Shown here one piece after another: positions 36,100 through 50,900 of a DNA stretch of 64,000 nt. Numbering within the stretch: position 1 is the first letter of the stretch; every line of letters begins with the position of its first letter. The notes under the pieces are model-generated. The model saw nothing but the letters and a program-made list of their open reading frames with translations, was not told where the DNA came from and made no database searches. This DNA comes from Cercospora beticola (lineage: Eukaryota > Ascomycota > Dothideomycetes > Mycosphaerellales > Mycosphaerellaceae): assembly GCF_033473495.1 (NCBI RefSeq), contig NC_088939.1:4650001-4714000 (forward strand). The letters run 5' to 3'. A program made the position numbers and the translations under genes.

Positions 36100-39000
36100 T
36101 AGAGAGGCTCTAAGTAGTAAGAGTTAGCCTTCTTATTCTTAAAGTAATATATATTATCTCTTATAGGACCTATAGTATTAACTAGATAGAGAAGTAGAAA
36201 AAGAGTATAAGAGAGACTAGAAGTATATCCTATCTATACTACTTTAAAGCTTTAGAAGATCCTAGTTATAAGTTAGAAGTCTCTAAAGAGTAAGTAAAAT
36301 AGAGAAAAGCCTAGTAAAGTATACTCTACTTTAAAAGAGAGGTATACTAAAGAAGTATAAAGAGGAAAGGATTAGCTTTAGACTATAGTACCTAAGTAGA
36401 TAAGACTAGGCCTAAGTACTAAGTACTACTAATACTTTAGAACTAGCTAGTAGTACTTTTCTAAGAAAGTAGATCTTTTAGAAGTTCTCTACTTAAGAAC
36501 CTAACTAACTTCTATAAAAGAGAAGAGTCTTTAAATATCTTAACTAAGAGAGAAGAGTCTTAGTAACTAGAGAAAGTAGAAATCTAGAAGCTACTAATTA
36601 GATTAAAAGAGCTTATATTTCTAGAGTTTAGATTTATTTATTTAATTTTATAGAAATAGATTTAATAAGTAAATTAGATAGAAAGAGAATACTAATTCTA
36701 ATAAAAGAGAACTAGAGACTATAGTTTAAGCTATAGAAAAATATACTTAGAAGAAAAGAAATCTTCTAGATAATCTTAGACTTAAAGAGATTATTAGTAC
36801 TTACTCTAGCTAAAGCTAAAGTATCTAAAGCTTTATTAAGTAAAGAGAAAGGTACTATATTTTTAGAGTTTAGTCTAAAATAGTAGAAAGATAATATAAA
36901 AGTAATCTATATTCTAATAGAAAGTCTTTATATAGATAACTAAAATAAAGTAATAGATAAGATAAGAGTATATAATATCTAGATAAAGCTATATAGGAAA
37001 TATAGTAAAGTCTAATAAATATATATAATAGCTATTATCTAAGAATTTATAATTTTTAAAATAGAACTAGAAGATATAATTAGGAAATTATAGGTCTACT
37101 TTAGTAATCTTAGAAGGAGAATTATAGAGATTAACTAGAGAGAGTTATACTATAAAACTCTTAATATAAGAATTAAGTATCTACTCTTTATACTCCTAGC
37201 TAAGTATAAAAGTATAAGGTAGACTATCTAAGCTTAGAAGAACTTAAACTCTAAAGAAATCCTCTAACTTCTTAAAGTAGAGGAGTTAATATAGTATAAA
37301 TACTAGTTATAAGAAATAGTAATATTTACTAAAAGAAGAGAGATCTAAAGTATAAAGCTAAAATACTATTTCTATAAGAAGGAGCATTTTAGAAGTATTA
37401 CTAAGTATCTATATCTTAATAAAGCTAAGAGAACTATTAACTTAAGATAAACTACTAGAGTAGAGAAGAGAAGAATACTACTTAGAAAGAGTATATTTAA
37501 AAGAAGATTTTTACTAGATAAAGAAGTATTAAAAGAAATAGTAAAGAAACTTAACTTAAAAGTCTAATCTCTTAAGAAGAGATAAACTTTAAGGAAGTTT
37601 TCTAAGAAGATATATACTATCTAAGAAGATATAGAGCCTTCTATAGTATCTAAAGTATCTTAATCTCTATTAGAGGATAATAATATTAATAAAGTTATAT
37701 ACTTAACTATAGAAGCAAAAAGTAAGTATATACTATTAAAATAGCTACTTAACTCTTATACTTTATTATATATAACTAACTAAGAATTACTTTTTAGGGA
37801 ACTAAAACCTTTTTAGAGGAAAAAGTAGATTAAGGTTAGAGGTAGCTATCTAATAGCTATATATATAGGAAATATAGTAATAAATAGAAAAAGAGAAAAA
37901 TAGATTATTCTTAAGAATATTCTCTTTATATCTAGTCTAGGAGTAAATCTTGTTTCTTAGAGCTAATTTAGCTAGTAGTATAGTATTTAACTACTAAAAT
38001 TTATACTTATTTTATTATCTAGGAAACTAGTTATCTAAATAAAACTATTAGAAGGAGTACTATTTATTAAGGAGATTAATAATATATTATAGAAGCTTAT
38101 AATATTATACTTTAATTAAAAATAAGAGAATAAAGCCTATACTTTTAAAGGCTAAGAAAAGATCTAAGAATAGTAGAAGCTTTAGTATAGAAGACTTATA
38201 TATTTTAGAGAGAGTTTTCTTAGAAACCTATATAAGATATCTAACTTAAAGACTTAGATTCCTATTCTAAAGAAATACTAACTTTATAGAGTATATTCCT
38301 TAGTAAAAATAAAGAAATATAGAGAAAAAGAAACTAAAAGGAAACTCTAAAAGTTATTTCTAGTTTCTATTAATATTTATAGTTCTTTACCTATCTTAAG
38401 ATTAGGATATAAATAGTAGCTTAAGATTATTAATAACTTCTTAAGAAAGAAATAGACTTTCCTAATAAAGTTTAAAGAAAATATACTAAGTATTCTTAAA
38501 GACTAGAAAGTAAAAGCTAAGCTATAATTAGGAAATCCTCTCTAGATTATAAGGAGTAATAGAGTAAGAGAGCTTCTTACTATACTAAAGTAGTAGAAGA
38601 AGGAATATAGAATTTCTTTCTATATAACTAAAGTATATAACTCTATCTAGAATAGAGTAGTTAAGAGGTTAATCTAAACCTTTAAAGACTATATAAAAGT
38701 AATACTAGAAGATATCTATATACCTATTAAATTCTAGCTAGAAGCTTTAGTAGCTTATATAGTTATTAGAAATTCTCTTTCTAATAGTCTAGAAATTAAT
38801 AGATTTAAAGTATTATCTAAGAAAGCCTTTTTAGATATTTAACTCTTAGTATTATACTTTAGAGTTTAGAGTTATAAAGTAGTAGTCTATATAGATCCTA
38901 AGTCCTAGCTAGTAGAAATAAGATTAGATAAACTAATAAATAGAAGTAAAGATACTATATTTATTAGATATATTCCTAATACTACTAAAATATAGCTCTT

Positions 39001-41350
39001 CTAGGAGCCTAATATAAGAGCTATTAAAGCCTATAATACTACTACTTAGTTTAAGTATAAGAAAGGAGGAGATATAGAGCTAATTATTCCTAAGCTTAAT
39101 TAAGTAAGTAGTATACCTATTAGAAACCTAGTTAGTAGACCTCTAAAGAAGCTAATAGTAGTTATACTTTCTATAGCTACTATATCTATAGCTATAGTAA
39201 CTAAACCTATAGGTTCTAGCTAAATACTCTTTATATAGTTACTACCTCTACTAAAGAATAAGAAAGAGTACTAGAGGATAGAGAATCTAGAAGAAGAAAA
39301 CTCTAGAGAACTATAACTCTAGTAGAAGAAAAGTAGAACTACTAAACTACCTAAGCTAAGCTAGGAAGTTAATAGATAAGCTAGTTCTAGTACTAGTAGA
39401 AGACTATATTCTAAAATAAAAGGATTAAATATTATATAGTAGGACCTATAAGGAAATAGAGATTAGGAGAGAAACTAAAACTAAATCTATAGCTAAAAGA
39501 GAAGGAGATCTATTTTAAATAAAGAACTAGGCCTAGAGCTAAAAGCTTATAGTATAGTAATAAGATAAGTACTTTAGAAGAGATAGAGAGAATATAGATA
39601 GAAAGAGGAGCCTAGTACTAAGTATTATAAAGTATTCCTAAGCTAAGTCTAAGGCTAAGAATAGAAGTAGATTTAGGAAGCTCTATTAGAGGTTTAGGAG
39701 TCTATATTTATAGTAATTACTTCTTAAGTCTCTATATAGAGATAAGAGGTACCTATTCTAAAGTCCTATAAAAAGGTAATTTAGAATCCTAAATAGAGAT
39801 ATATATAGAAAGATATAGTCTAAAAGGAACTAACTATATTAAGAAGTAATAATACCTAGATAAAAGTTATTCTATCTAAAGGAGTAAACCTTATTATATC
39901 TAAGTAGATATTTAATATAAAGAAATTAATTAGTAGAGCTATTAAGAAGTTTAAAGTAAAACTAGTTATAAAAAGTTTCTTTTAGAAGTTTAGAGTTAAT
40001 TTCTAAGAGACCTTTATACTAATAGTTAGGTATAATACCTTAAGAGTATTTATAGCTATAGTTTATAAAAAGGATCTAGAACTCTACTAAGTAGATATAA
40101 ATAATATATTTACTAAGAGCAAACTTTAAGAAGAAATCTTTATAATTCTACTACTAGGAGTTAAGATTCTACCTAATATAGTCCTATAAATCCTAAGAAG
40201 CTTATATAGACTAAAGTAAGTAGTAAGAGACTAGAACAAACTCTATATCTTAAAGTTAAACTAGATTAGGTTTATATAATTAGAAGTAGATCTATACTTT
40301 CTTATCTACTAGGAAAGGAATATTCTAATCCTAACCTATATAAATAATATTCTAATTATAGTACTAAAGCTAGAAGATATACTTTAGTTTAAGGAATAGC
40401 TAGGTAAGGTATTTAAGATTAAAGATCTTAGAGAACTAGAGAAAATCCTTAGAATAAAGTTAATAAGAGATAGATAAGCTAGAACTTTAAAGCTTAATTA
40501 AGAATACTTTATCTAGAAGAACCTTATAAAGCTAGGAATAACTAAGGAAATAGCTAACCTAACTCTCTTACTAATAGATAGTTATAATAGCCTAAAACTA
40601 ATAGTCTTATATAATAAGAAAGAGAATAAAATAGAGTACTAAAGCTAAACTAGTATCTAGATATAGTCTATAGTTATAATAAGACTAGATATTACTTTCT
40701 TTCTTAGAAAGTTAAGCTTATATATCTTAGACTCGACTAAGAGATATATATAAGCTCTAAAGAAACTAGTAAGATACTTAAAGTTATTCTAAAACTTAGA
40801 ATTAATATTTAGAAGAAATAGAGGAAGCCTAATAGAATATTTAGACTCTAACTATATAATAGATAAAGTAAATAGAGTTTTAATTCTTAGGAGTATCTTC
40901 TTTCTTTATAGAGCTCTAGTTTCTTAAATAAGTAGAAAGCAAAAGTCTATTATAATATTAATAATAGAAGCTAAGTATATAGCTATAAATATATATATAA
41001 AGCAATCTTAGTTCCTAGTAGTACTCTTAAGAGAGATAGACTATATAGAGTTAGTAGAAGAATACCTATTCTAACTAACTATAAAAGTATATTCTAATAT
41101 AGTAAGAGAACTAAAGCTAGTATAAATTATAGAAAACAATTAGGTAGCTTTAACTCTTATTAAGAATATATATACCTATAAGAGATCTAAATATATTAAT
41201 ATTATATATAACTATATTAGATATCTCTAGTAGTAGAGGAAGGTTATAGTAGAATATATTCTAATAAAAGAGATAGTTACTAATAGCCTAACTAAACTAA
41301 AGAATAGGCTATAGTTTTAAGAGTTTATAAAATAACTCTAGCTTATATAG
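36100..41350 (+). pseudogene. gag-pol relic of the Copia element
   Basis: Plus-strand coding relic. Near 37,364 the frame reads Y-Y-F-Y-K-K-E-H-F-R, consistent with a CCHC knuckle whose Cys codons became Tyr and whose His survived. At 40,091-40,114 VDINNIFT corresponds to the RT segment before the active site. YINNI at 40,337-40,351 is the active site with both Asp read as Asn. A downstream RNase H-like region follows to about 41,350. TAG/TAA stops are frequent. The integrase lies between gag and RT by family order, but I did not identify a diagnostic motif. Confidence 0.75.
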
Positions 41351-41750
41351 AGAAAAGTAAAAGATTTATACTCTAATTATAGATTAAACTCTAGACTTTA
41401 GGATAATTAATAAAAGATATATACTATAGTATTAGAGATACTATAGTATATATAAAACTAAGCCTAGAAGTTATACTATAGAAGAAGTAGCTTACTATAT
41501 ATAATAAGTAATTAGGATCTAGGAATCTATATATAGTCTAAAAGGGAAAAGCTTAGAGAAGAAACAAAAGGTATATACTTTAGTATTAACGATACTATAG
41601 TATATACGATACTAGGCTAAGGAGTTAAACTAAGATAGATTAGGTATATAGCTCTAACTATATAACTATAGTATCTAATAACTTATTATAATTTAGAGAT
41701 AGATTTAAATATAGGAATATAAGTAGAAGACTATCTAGCCTAAGTAGAAG

Positions 41751-41980
41751 TATTAGAAAGTATAGTCTAGTTAGATATTCTAAGAGATACTTTAGAGATT
41801 AGGATTAGATAATATAGGTTATATAATACTAGGTTATATAACCTAGCTAATACCTATTTTAGAAGTAAGATATAACTTATAACTAACTAATATAATTAAC
41901 TCGGTTAGTTCCTACTTATTATCTCTACTTCTACTATATTATACCTATCCGATAAGTGCCTACGAGAATATAATTTAATA
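41751..41980 (+). repeat. 3' LTR of the Copia element
   Basis: 230 bp, aligning without gaps to 35,851-36,080. Differences include GATAAGTGCC here against GACGAGTATC there. The downstream flank is TAGTA. Confidence 0.92.
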
Positions 41981-44900
41981 TAGTATAAAAATAGAAAATA
42001 CTCTATATACTTACTAATAGAGCGATATACGAAGCTACTATATAAGAGACTATCGAGTCTAGTATTAAACCTACGCCGAAGTATATAGAAGTTATAGAAA
42101 TAGTACTTAAAGTCTATTTAGTTAAGCTCGATTAGATAGTTTTATACTAACTACTATATAGAATTATAGATCTAACCTTAGTATAGAAGTCTAACTTCTT
42201 AAGCTAAGTATAAAGTATATCGACTAAGTAGTCGGCCGATTTATTCCGAACCTAACTTTTACTATAACCTCTTATATATTCCTTTATATCGCCCTTATAA
42301 AGCTAGATAAATCTAGTAGTATATTCTCGTTCCTTATACTACTAGAGGACAAAATAGTATTATAGAATAATTAGCTGTAAGAAGAGGTTATTCTTAAGCT
42401 CGGAGACAAGTTATTATAGTAGAGTAATTATTAGAGAAAAAGTAGTAGGAGTACTAGAGGAGTTATACTTATTTTCTAATATAATTAAGAGATACTAGAG
42501 TAGGAGCTATACTTAGAGTACTCGCTACTTAATATAATTTATATAATACTACTTAATATAAAGAAGCTAGCTTATCGTCTTTTTATAATAAGAATACTAT
42601 AGATACTATAGCAAAGCTAGAGAGCTCTAGCTAAATAATACTTAGACCTAGTATAGTACTAATTTCTAGCTCTATAGAGAGCAAATTCTACTACTCGTTA
42701 CTTAAGCTTAGAGCCTATATTTCGTAGCCTATAATTTTACTCGTATTCTACTAGCAGTTACTACTTAGCGCTAGAACGTTACCTATTATAGAGTACTACT
42801 ATCGTAGATCCGGAGTCGATATTATACTAACCTCGATTCTACTTATAAGATTATTCTACTATACGTTATTTAGTTCTAAAACTATACCTAGGTTAGAGTA
42901 TTACTAGTATAGATTAGGAGCCGGTATTATACTAGCTTTAATTTTATCTATAAGTATATCTAGCTAGCAATTATTCCTAAGCGCCTTAACTATATAACCT
43001 TAGCTAGATACCGAGGTTAGGATATTAGTAGTCTAATTATTCGTCTACTATATACTACTACTACTTCGACTAGTCGACGTATTTCGAAGATAGTCTATTA
43101 TATAAGGTAACTATAAGCCTATCGAGTTATAGCGCGTAGCTTATATATACCTAGCCTAGACGTTAGAAAGGTTATCTATTCGAGTACGCTTTATAGTAGT
43201 ATACTCGTCTTATAACGAGTATAACTATTAACGCTTTCTTCTTAGCTATTTTTCTATTTAATATTAGACTCTACGCTATATAAGAGTAATACGGAATAGA
43301 CCTTCGTAGAGGTAAAATCTCTTATTAAAATATAGTTAGTATTCCTTCGTAAACTAAAATAACTAAAGCTTCTATAGCTTAGAATCTAAATACGTTATAT
43401 CTTCGTTTTAAGCTCTATAGAAGGACCGCTATATAAAGGCTATAATAGCTAAAATCGTACTATAGCTAAATACTTTTTCGAGTACTAATATCTTATAGCC
43501 TATACCTATAACGGTTATTACTTATTTCTTATTCTTATACTTAACCTTTAGAGTATTAATAAACGCCGGAATATCTCTATTCTTTACTATATTTCTAGTA
43601 GTTTATTATAAGATTATACTAGTATAACTCTATTCTTTATACTAGAGTATAAGCGACTAGGTAGCTAGCGAACGTAGATAGCTTTTACTTCCTTTTAGTA
43701 CGCTAGCTAAATAATAGGTAATACGGATATCGTCTTATATCTAGTTAAAATTTATTTATACTTCTAATAATAGCTTCGCGTAGTTTTTAATCTAATCCTA
43801 TTTCTAATTTAAGGAAGTAATTATAGTATCGACCTAGTTATATTTCGACTACTATCTTACTCTAAACTTATCGGCGCTAGTAGGACCTCGCGTAGAGAGT
43901 AGTCTCGTAATAATACTATCTCTTTTTATAGATCTTTATTCTATTATACCTAGGTTATATCTTATAGTAGATAGGTCTCCTATTATAGGTTCGCTACCTC
44001 CTATAGATTTAGAGTCGGTAGGCCTTATTATTATTACTTCCTATTACTTACTAAATCGTATATAAATAACCTCGAGGATATAATTAAAGTATTTCTTAAC
44101 TTATTAAAGATCTTTAAGTATAATATTATCTCTTCGAGTTATATAGTTCTCGAGCTTATCTAATATAAGATATAAGCGTTATATCTATAGCTATAAGGAG
44201 AGTATAGCTAATAAGAGAAATCTATAAAGTTAGGTAATAAAAAGAAGAGCTAAAAAGGAAGAGCTACTACTTTAGAACGCTATAAAGCTATAAAGCTATA
44301 AGTATATACTAGGCTAGAATAGAAGTAATACTTAACGCGGGCTATACTTACTCGCTACCTAGAGTTCGAAACTCTCGACGGCTTATAGCTAGGTCGCTAT
44401 AGACGATTATATATAGATAGTTTAACGCTAAAGAACGTTACTTAGTTTTATTACGTTTTATAGAGTTATCGCTCTTACTAGATAAGTCGGTTATTACTTT
44501 AGTCTAGTCGAGTCTAACGAGCTAGTTAACTAAGAAAAGTAGGCTATTACGTTAAATTTTAGACTACTATATACTATATAGTAAGCGAGATAGATAAGAA
44601 AATCGCTACTATATATTAAATCTAATCGATAGTATTTATAAGTATCGACTATATAACTCGATCTTCGTATAGAGAAATATCTAGTCCGATATCTTTAATA
44701 TAAATAGTATACTAACCGATATATACTATCGACTAATTATTAAAGAATAGATAGAGGCTATATATATATTTTCGACTCTATATAGTTATACTCGCTATCT
44801 GCTCTTACTTACTACTCTTTGCTATAGAACTACCTTTTATTACTACTATCGCTTGCCTCTTACTCTTTCTAAGTATTTTCTTAGTATAGTTACTATTACT

Positions 44901-47900
44901 TATATAATCTACTATTTACCTCGAATATTATTCTATATAAAAATAGATAGAGATATAGATACTTCGCCTACTATTATATATACGATATAGGAAACAAATC
45001 CTGCCTATTATTATAGCTATACTAGAGCTAGTTTTTAGAGTAGGTATAATAGGTCTCTAGATTAAAAGTAGTATAGAAATAGTAAGTCTAATAGCTTTAT
45101 AGCTAATCGTCTTACTAAGAAAGATATAGGAATATACGACTCGTATCCTACTAGCCTATATAGTACTTTTCGTTAAGGCTACTATCGTTATAGAGCTAGC
45201 TTATCTTAGTTAGCCTAAGTACTCTATATAGGCTATAGGTAGTATTCTTAGTAGTATTATAAGTACGAGGTTTATTTCGATTATACTACGAGCTCTAGTA
45301 CGATAGTTAGACGTACGCGAAACTATTATAATTATATAGTACTCGCTAATAGCTCCTCTAGCTACTAAACTCGCTAGTACTCTAGGTACTACTAGTACTT
45401 TCGACTATTACCGAAAGCTATCTTCTAATAATATAAATTTATTCGATATAGAAGAACGAATATATCTATACTATAAACGTATATACTATTATAGCTATAG
45501 CTAGCCGCTAACTATAAGTATTTAGCGTCTATTTAACGAATATAGCTTATTTATATAAGTAGCCTAATACTATACTAGATATAGACGATCCTTTCGGATT
45601 AGCCTATAATAATACTAGTATTATAGCTTATTTAACTTCTTATTAGAATTTATAATCCCTACGATTAGCCTAGGCTAATATAGAGAAGAATATAGCGTCG
45701 GAGAGCTATAGTCTTAGAGAAAGATATATACGCTTAGAAAGAATAGAATATTTCGATTCTATTTAAAGTAGAGAGTAGGTCTATATATAATTTAGTATTC
45801 TCCTAATAGAATAAGCTATAAGGCGCGCCTATATATAAAGATAGATATAGTACTTAGCTAGGAATAGGAACGAATAGAGATATAAGAATCTATTATATCC
45901 TAACGCTAGTATAGGTATATATATCCGAACTTATATAGAAAAGATATTACTATTATTCTTTTTAATAATCGATACTACTATATTTACTAGTAGAATTAGC
46001 TTTTAGTTATTAATATTAATACGACGAATCCTCTTCTTTCTATAGCTTATTATAGATAGTATACTATAAACGTATAGGCTACTTAAAAGAGAACGGGCGA
46101 CTAATAAAAGAATTCGATTCGTACTACTACTATCTAACCTCTCTATAAAATTTTTCTATAGTACTCTTTAGGTTAGATAGAATCTAGTATATTATCTTAT
46201 TTAGAGTAGAGTAGTCCCTTCGTAATACGCTCGAAAATCTTAAAGTTCTTCTATACCTAGTAATTCTATACCTTATAGATCTAATACTTTACTAACTTAT
46301 ATTAGTAGCTATTACTAAGATGTTTTATCTCGCTTTTAGACTAGTATACTACTTTATCCGACTCTTTAGTCGTAGCTCTCGGCTAGTATATCTCGAGCTC
46401 GAAAGTTATAGTAATTACTTAGTAACGACTAGCGAAGCTATTACTAATTATATTCTTCTACTATATCGAGAAACCGAACGTTCGATTATACTAAGTATAG
46501 TATTTAGTAATATCGTCCGGTATATAGGCTAGATTAATTAAGCCGATAGCGTACTAGAAGTATATAACTATAATAACGACCTCGAATTTTAGCTCGATCT
46601 ATATTTAGACTCTAGTACGAATCTAAACGTTAGATTATAAGATCCTATATTAGCGAATAACTCTCCGATAGTAGATACTATTCTAAAGAGAAGAGACCTA
46701 GTTTCGAAGAAGTATAGGCTTAATTAGAATTATATATCGATATACTTCTATAACCTAAACGATAATATCGAAGAAGTATAACTTTCTATAGAGAAGAGCG
46801 CTCTTCTATATATAGCTAGTTATTAAGAGGTATTACTATATCTATAACTATATCTTATATACTTCTATTCTATAGGCTAACTATAAAAAAGCTTAGTAGG
46901 ACTTCGTCTACTATATTAGCCTAGTCTATTTCCTTATCCTTAATACTAATAAGTAATTCTTCTATAACTTCTAATAATAGGAGCTATACCGCTATCTACT
47001 CTATATATACCTATCTATTCTTTAGTATAAGATATCGCCGAGTCTATATATTTATAGGACCGACTTCTAGTATAAAAGTATCTAGTAGTAGTATTAAATA
47101 ATAGGAGCTAACTCTATACTACGTTTTTAGCTAATTATTCTCTACTTTAACGATTTTTATATCTATAACTACTCTTTAGAGAAGCTTAAGTATCTAAACG
47201 TACTTATACTTCTACTTAGGAATTATATCTACGACTCTCTATATAAGGCCTAGAATTATTATCTTTACGGATTCTATATCGAAGTAGGAAGCTATTTCTA
47301 TAAACCTATAAATATTAGTTTAATATCTATAGAAGAAAATTTATATATATACTAATATACTCTATTTAGATACTATTATCTAGCTAATTAGTATAGAAGA
47401 GCTTAGATCGTTTAAGGAACGAGGTCTAGTAGCTAGTACTTCTCGCTACTTTTATAACCTAAGAACTAGTCTAATAAAAAGAGTTTTATTAGTATACTCT
47501 ATTTCCTCCGACTTATATTCGTTTACTTAGATCTAGATATAGAGGACCTAAGTATATTCCGCTTCTACTCGGGCATTATACTTATAATACCTTATATAAG
47601 GTCCGAGGCCGTCGTAACTATAATTTTATTAAAGACTAAGAATTTATTATCTACTAAGTTATAAGAATAAACTAAAAATAGATAATAGGTACTCTACTTA
47701 ACGATATAAAGTAATTAGTTAGAGTACTATTATTTAAGTAGCTAGTATAGAGGTAAATAAAGTAGCTAAGAGACGAGATTATAGTAGCTTAAGTAGCCGA
47801 AATAACTCGAGGCTTTTAGAGTTTAGTTATTAAGTTAGTAGAAGAGACCTTATATATACTTTATTATATTTAGTAACCTATATATTAGCCGTAGACTCGC

Positions 47901-50900
47901 GTAGTTTAATCGCCTCCTATATCGAGATAGTATAATATATACTTCTACTACTTATCCTTTATAGTCTACTTAGGTCTAGAATATATATACCTAGATATAC
48001 TAATAAGATATAGAGAATTAGGCACTATATTTATATAAAGAAAAGTATTATCGATACTTATTCTATATAATAATAGCTATATATTAAACCTTAGCTATAT
48101 AATATATCGTATATTCTTATAAGGAGTACGTTCTTAGAGTCGATAGTCTATATAAGTAGGTAATATAAAATCTATCGTACTACTACTAATACTAATAAAG
48201 TAAATATTATAAATCGGAATCCTAGTTTTGCCTATAAGTTTATATAGGTTATTATAAAGAGTAGGTAGTAAGGATTAAAGCTAGTATAAAGTAGAGAGAC
48301 TTTAGTATCGACTTTCTCTATAGTAAGTATAATTCCTCTAGTAGATACTAAACGTATTCTAATTAATTTAGCTTTCTACTAAAAACGGACCTATAGCTTA
48401 CTTAGTTATATATTATCTCGACTAGTCTATATTAAGGCGAGAGCTAGAACTAGAGAAGCTATAGATAAAGATTATAAGATTACTAGCTTCTTAGACTATA
48501 CGATTCTAGAATAGTTAGCTTAGGAGATAGAAGTAAGTAATAGCGAATAGATTACGAAGCTACTAAAGTTAGATAAATAGGTAGTAGTCGGAGAGGTAGT
48601 TCGGGCCTAGTTAAGACGAGACTAGGAGCTCGACGCTCCTTTATTTTAAAAAGATAAGCCTATAGATAGTAATAGAAATCGTAGTTATTTAGATTATAGC
48701 TATCGTTCGGTCTAAGTTTCGAACGCCTAGTAACGATATATAGCTTAATAAGTAACTAGAGCTATAGTTAATATAGTAGTACTAAGAGGAATATAGTACT
48801 AGAGTAGGTTAAAGCGCAATTAATATTAAATCGCTCTATAAAGTTATTCTACTCTTAATATACTTTATTAGCAAAAAGTATATATAATATAAAGTAACTT
48901 ACTATTTACTTAACTAAGAGAACGAAAGTAGTATAGAGATTAGTAAGATAATTATAAAGTAGCTTCTATAGAGTCCTAGTATAACTCTTAGAAGAATAGT
49001 ACTAGGCGCGCTTTCCTACCGATCGTAAGCTCGATATAAGTCGCTACTAAGCCGCGTATATATCTCTAAAGATCCCGTATAATTGCTCTTCCTATCTTTC
49101 TTACTTCTACTACCTCTTTCGCTACTCCTTTCGGCTCCTCGCTAATTATAAAGATTTTCTCGGTATATATATTTATCCTTTATAGCTCTTTCTTTAGCGA
49201 TTCTAGTTTCTATAACGTTTCTTCTTTAGTAGCCTTCCTATCTATATAGAGTATATCTTAGATAATAGTTATATCGGAGATATTCTACGCTTTTATAATA
49301 TATTCTATTATACTTCGGACGATTATTTCGACGATATTAGTTAGTATAGTATAGCTTCTAGTACGGTCGATATAGCCGAGTATTTTAAGTAGATACTTCG
49401 TATCTAGTATTATCTATATCCTTCTCTATATATAGGTATATAGTCTAATAAAGAGAGCGAGACGTATAACGTAGTTTATATATTATACGACTTCCTCTCG
49501 ATAGTACGATAGCGCTACGTTACTCGTCGCCTCTATACTTAGCTATATAGTCCTTAAGGCTACGTTTATATATAGTAGGTCTCTATAGCTAGATAATATA
49601 ATACGCTCCGAACTATATATTTATATAAGGATTATAGATTATATAGAGTATACTTCTATATAGGATATTAATAGAACCTAGGTCTAAGTATTTATATACT
49701 CGTTACCTTATTATCTCTCTATTACTATCCGTCGTTCTATAATAGAAATTTAGAAGTTATATAAAATTAATAGTACTATACGTCTAGTAGAAGAAGTATA
49801 CGCTATATAGTATTTAGGACTAATAGTCTATAAATAGGATATAGTCCGAAGCCTTTCGGCTCGCTAAAGTAGCTAAATAATAGCTAGTATTGCCGCGTAC
49901 TCGAGGCCTTAGTTAAGCTATAGTAGAGCTATTTAGTATAGTACTAATATAAAAAGGCTTCTATTATATACTACTAGTAGGTTTCCTCTTAAATAGATAC
50001 GAATATACTAATAGATATAGCCTATAATTATTATCTAGCTACGACCGTAGTCGAGATAGTAGGCAGCTATACCGCTTCTATCTCGGTATTATAATACGTG
50101 CCTCGACCGACTAGGTTATATCTCGCCGAGTAACTTATAGCTATATAGATACCTAGGATTTAGTTAGTAGTATATAGCGCTTCGACTATACTATCCTTCT
50201 CGATCTCTACTCTTAGATACTTATACCTTAGTACTATTATCTATAGCCTAAGGCTTCTAGCGTACGCCTCGTATATCGCTACGATCTTCTATAAAGGCAA
50301 ATAGAGTAGTCGTATACTCCGAAGATTATCCTCTATAAGTAGATATATCGTAGATAACGAGCAGATATCGAACTATATATTCGTCGCCTACGCTATATAT
50401 CGTTACGAGACTATACGTATACTCTAAATACTATAGAGAAGCAGCCTATAATAGCTTATATACTAATCCTTTATAAATCGTTCTATAGTATAAGTAGCTC
50501 GACCTTAGTAACTATAGATCTATACGAGCGACGTATAGTCTATTACCGGTATAATAGTCGCTTCGAATAGCCTAAGAGTAGCGCTTAGTAGTAGTCGCTT
50601 AAGCGCTATCGCTACTATATAGCTTTCTATAGCTACTCTTATAATATATTACTTAAACTAGAACTCCGAGTCTATAACTATAGTAAGAGTCCTATAACCT
50701 ATACTATATAGTTAGAATACTAAGGATAGACCTATATAGAATATATCGGGCCTAATAAATAGTCCGATATAATAATAAAATCTAATAATCGTTATATTCT
50801 ACTAATAAGAATAGCGGCCTAATAATTAATATTCTATAGATATAAGTAGCCCGATAATACTCTACGAAAGTACGTAGCGTTATTTAGTTAGCGCTAGAGA

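Larger units (their letters stand above)
35851..41980 (+). mobile_element. Ty1/Copia LTR retrotransposon, RIP-inactivated
   Basis: Two 230-bp LTRs enclose about 5.7 kb. The translated interior has a gag zinc-knuckle relic (37,364) and a clearly Copia-type reverse transcriptase: VDINNIFT at 40,091, YINNI at 40,337 in place of the family's YVDDI, and FKIKDLRELEKILRIKL at about 40,410. The RT lies near the 3' end, as in Copia elements. I found no matching target duplication: CTTAA precedes the left LTR and TAGTA follows the right one. The ends may therefore have recombined or decayed. The interior is almost free of CpG, unlike the LTRs. A solo LTR of the same family sits in Gypsy copy B. Confidence 0.9.

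Noticed and set aside
35846..41985. Target-site duplication for the Copia element
   Set aside because: CTTAA on the left and TAGTA on the right do not match, and simple C-to-T/G-to-A changes do not reconcile them. I do not claim a duplication.
46320..46532. 70-codon ORF with a true ATG in RIPped DNA
   Set aside because: An ATG survival is notable, but the frame is short, has no recognised domain and lies in unclassified repeat. Chance openness cannot be excluded.
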